Below, one piece after another: positions 21,106 to 21,776 of a stretch of 21,776 bases of DNA; the stretch's first letter is position 1, and each line of letters starts with the position of its first letter. Source of the DNA: Thermoplasmatota archaeon (GTDB taxonomy: Archaea; Thermoplasmatota; E2; DHVEG-1); assembly GCA_030612095.1 (NCBI GenBank), contig JAUWOO010000010.1, positions 1 to 21,776 on the forward strand. Direction: 5' to 3'. A model generated the notes under the pieces. That model searched no databases, had not been told where the DNA came from, and saw only the letters and a list, made by a program, of their open reading frames with translations. Position numbers and translations under genes: made by a program.

Positions 21106-21621
21106 GTGGAAATAAAGTCGAGAAGAGAAGTTCTAGATGATGTCATACGAGATGCCAAGAAACATCCCAAAGGGTGGAAGGCAGTTTTTGGAAAAGACAA
21201 AGAACGGTTATCGCAGGATTACTATATCTTCAATCCAAATACAGGTATATACTTGTTAAAAGAATATCAAAAAAATCCTTTTGATGTGAGGGGAATCGGT
21301 GGGAAAATAGCAAGACATGTCGATGAAGACATTAAAGCCGACATATCCAAATACGCGGGTGATTTTGGAATAATACAGGGCGACATTAGAAAAATTTCAA
21401 AGAATATCCTGAAAGGGATACACCCACAGGATATATTTGACTCCGCGATAAAAGGTGAAAATGAAGATATGGGTATCAGTATGCCAATGAGGGGACGTGC
21501 ATCTTCATCAAAGGACTCTTTTACTCATTTACATAGTACACTATCAACAAAACAAAAAAGAATCGATTCAAAATTTGAAAAGATGGCTACAGATGACGGT
21601 TTGTATGATTCGTATGGATAA
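21106..21621 (+). CDS. Conserved-looking soluble protein, unknown function
   Basis: A 171-residue protein I do not recognise. The N-terminal part (IKSRREVLDDVIRDAKKHPK) is basic and helical. The centre has YYIFNPNTGIYLLKEYQ and FDVRGIGGKIARHVDEDI. The C-terminus is Ser/Lys-rich and probably disordered. There are no cysteines, membrane segments or known catalytic motifs. TTATATA at 21070-21076 predicts transcription from about 21099, so GTG 21106 is nearly leaderless; in-frame TTG 21097 is an alternative that could itself be leaderless. No ATG is available near the N-terminus. It converges on trpS with only ten bases between the stops. Confidence 0.65.
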   Translation: MEIKSRREVLDDVIRDAKKHPKGWKAVFGKDKERLSQDYYIFNPNTGIYLLKEYQKNPFDVRGIGGKIARHVDEDIKADISKYAGDFGIIQGDIRKISKNILKGIHPQDIFDSAIKGENEDMGISMPMRGRASSSKDSFTHLHSTLSTKQKRIDSKFEKMATDDGLYDSYG

Positions 21622-21631
21622 AATAAAAAGT

Positions 21632-21776
21632 TCATAACAGGTATTCTTCTATTTTATCATGTGATGTTTTCCTTTTTTCTTGCACATCGGTCAGCAGTTT
21701 TTCCATTAGCTGAGCGGCATATTTTTTACAGTTGCCACACATTTTCTCTCCATTTTTACATGAGAGATGGATATCC
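21632..21776 (-). CDS. trpS: C-terminal end of tryptophanyl-tRNA synthetase (partial)
   Basis: The minus strand entering from the right edge is open for 47 codons and stops at TGA (21634-21632). It encodes DIHLSCKNGEKMCGNCKKY and then a helix ending EKRKTSHDKIEEYLL. The pattern C-x-x-G-x-x-x-CGxCK followed by a helix with x-K-R matches the C-terminal tail of archaeal TrpRS (class I synthetase) as I remember it. The catalytic HIGH and KMSKS-type motifs would lie beyond the window, so the call rests on the tail only. Confidence 0.6.
   Translation of the reverse strand, partial: DIHLSCKNGEKMCGNCKKYAAQLMEKLLTDVQEKRKTSHDKIEEYLL

Overview
The window is AT-rich DNA from an anaerobic or microaerophilic archaeon, most likely a euryarchaeote. 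Archaeal signs are BRE/TATA boxes placed 22-30 nt upstream of start codons (several genes look leaderless), a prefoldin-alpha/ftsY pair, an archaeal-type RNase P RNA, a XerA-like recombinase and the C-terminal end of an archaeal-type tryptophanyl-tRNA synthetase. A lineage within Thermoplasmatota is my guess, not something the sequence proves.

Layout. Positions 1-1564 hold the start of a conserved protein running off the left edge, a small winged-helix regulator, and a divergent tyrosine recombinase sharing one TATA box with it. Positions 1565-2030 hold a degenerate array of GACGTAA repeats and then the RNase P RNA gene (minus strand), recognised from its universal core motifs, a closing P1 helix and a correctly placed TATA box.

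Positions 2095-8979 are a continuous plus-strand oxygen and peroxide defence island: a PerR/Fur regulator with a PerR-box-like palindrome at its own promoter; a flavin reductase-rubredoxin protein (Hrb type) carrying a one-base frameshift, with a nested rubredoxin start; the flavodiiron oxidase FprA; an unusual 51-residue protein with eight cysteines; a 1-Cys-type peroxiredoxin; ferritin; a DUF2249/carboxymuconolactone-decarboxylase-like fusion; rubrerythrin; desulfoferrodoxin (superoxide reductase); a 30-residue micro-ORF; a NapH-like membrane polyferredoxin; and a PAS protein. Together they suggest reduction of O2 by Hrb/FprA, of superoxide by desulfoferrodoxin, of peroxide by rubrerythrin and peroxiredoxin, and iron storage by ferritin, under a peroxide-sensing repressor.

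Positions 9243-13129 are minus-strand genes: a YgjP-like zinc peptidase, a lipoprotein with a transglutaminase-like domain, a class I/II aminotransferase and a small acidic protein. Positions 13332-17345 form a sugar-activation block: a nucleotidyltransferase and two alpha-phosphohexomutases (ManB-like and GlmM-like). Then come a secreted or anchored protein with a heptad Leu-Pro-Leu-Lys-Ile repeat, an exported pyroglutamyl-peptidase-like protein (minus), prefoldin alpha, FtsY, two micro-ORFs, an unrecognised conserved-looking protein, and the tail of trpS entering from the right edge on the minus strand.

The least explained items are the 51-residue Cys-rich protein, the nested and frameshifted Hrb/rubredoxin arrangement, the repeat array between the recombinase and rnpB, the Hcp-like micro-ORF, and the LPLKI-repeat protein. 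I see no tRNA, CRISPR array or insertion sequence.
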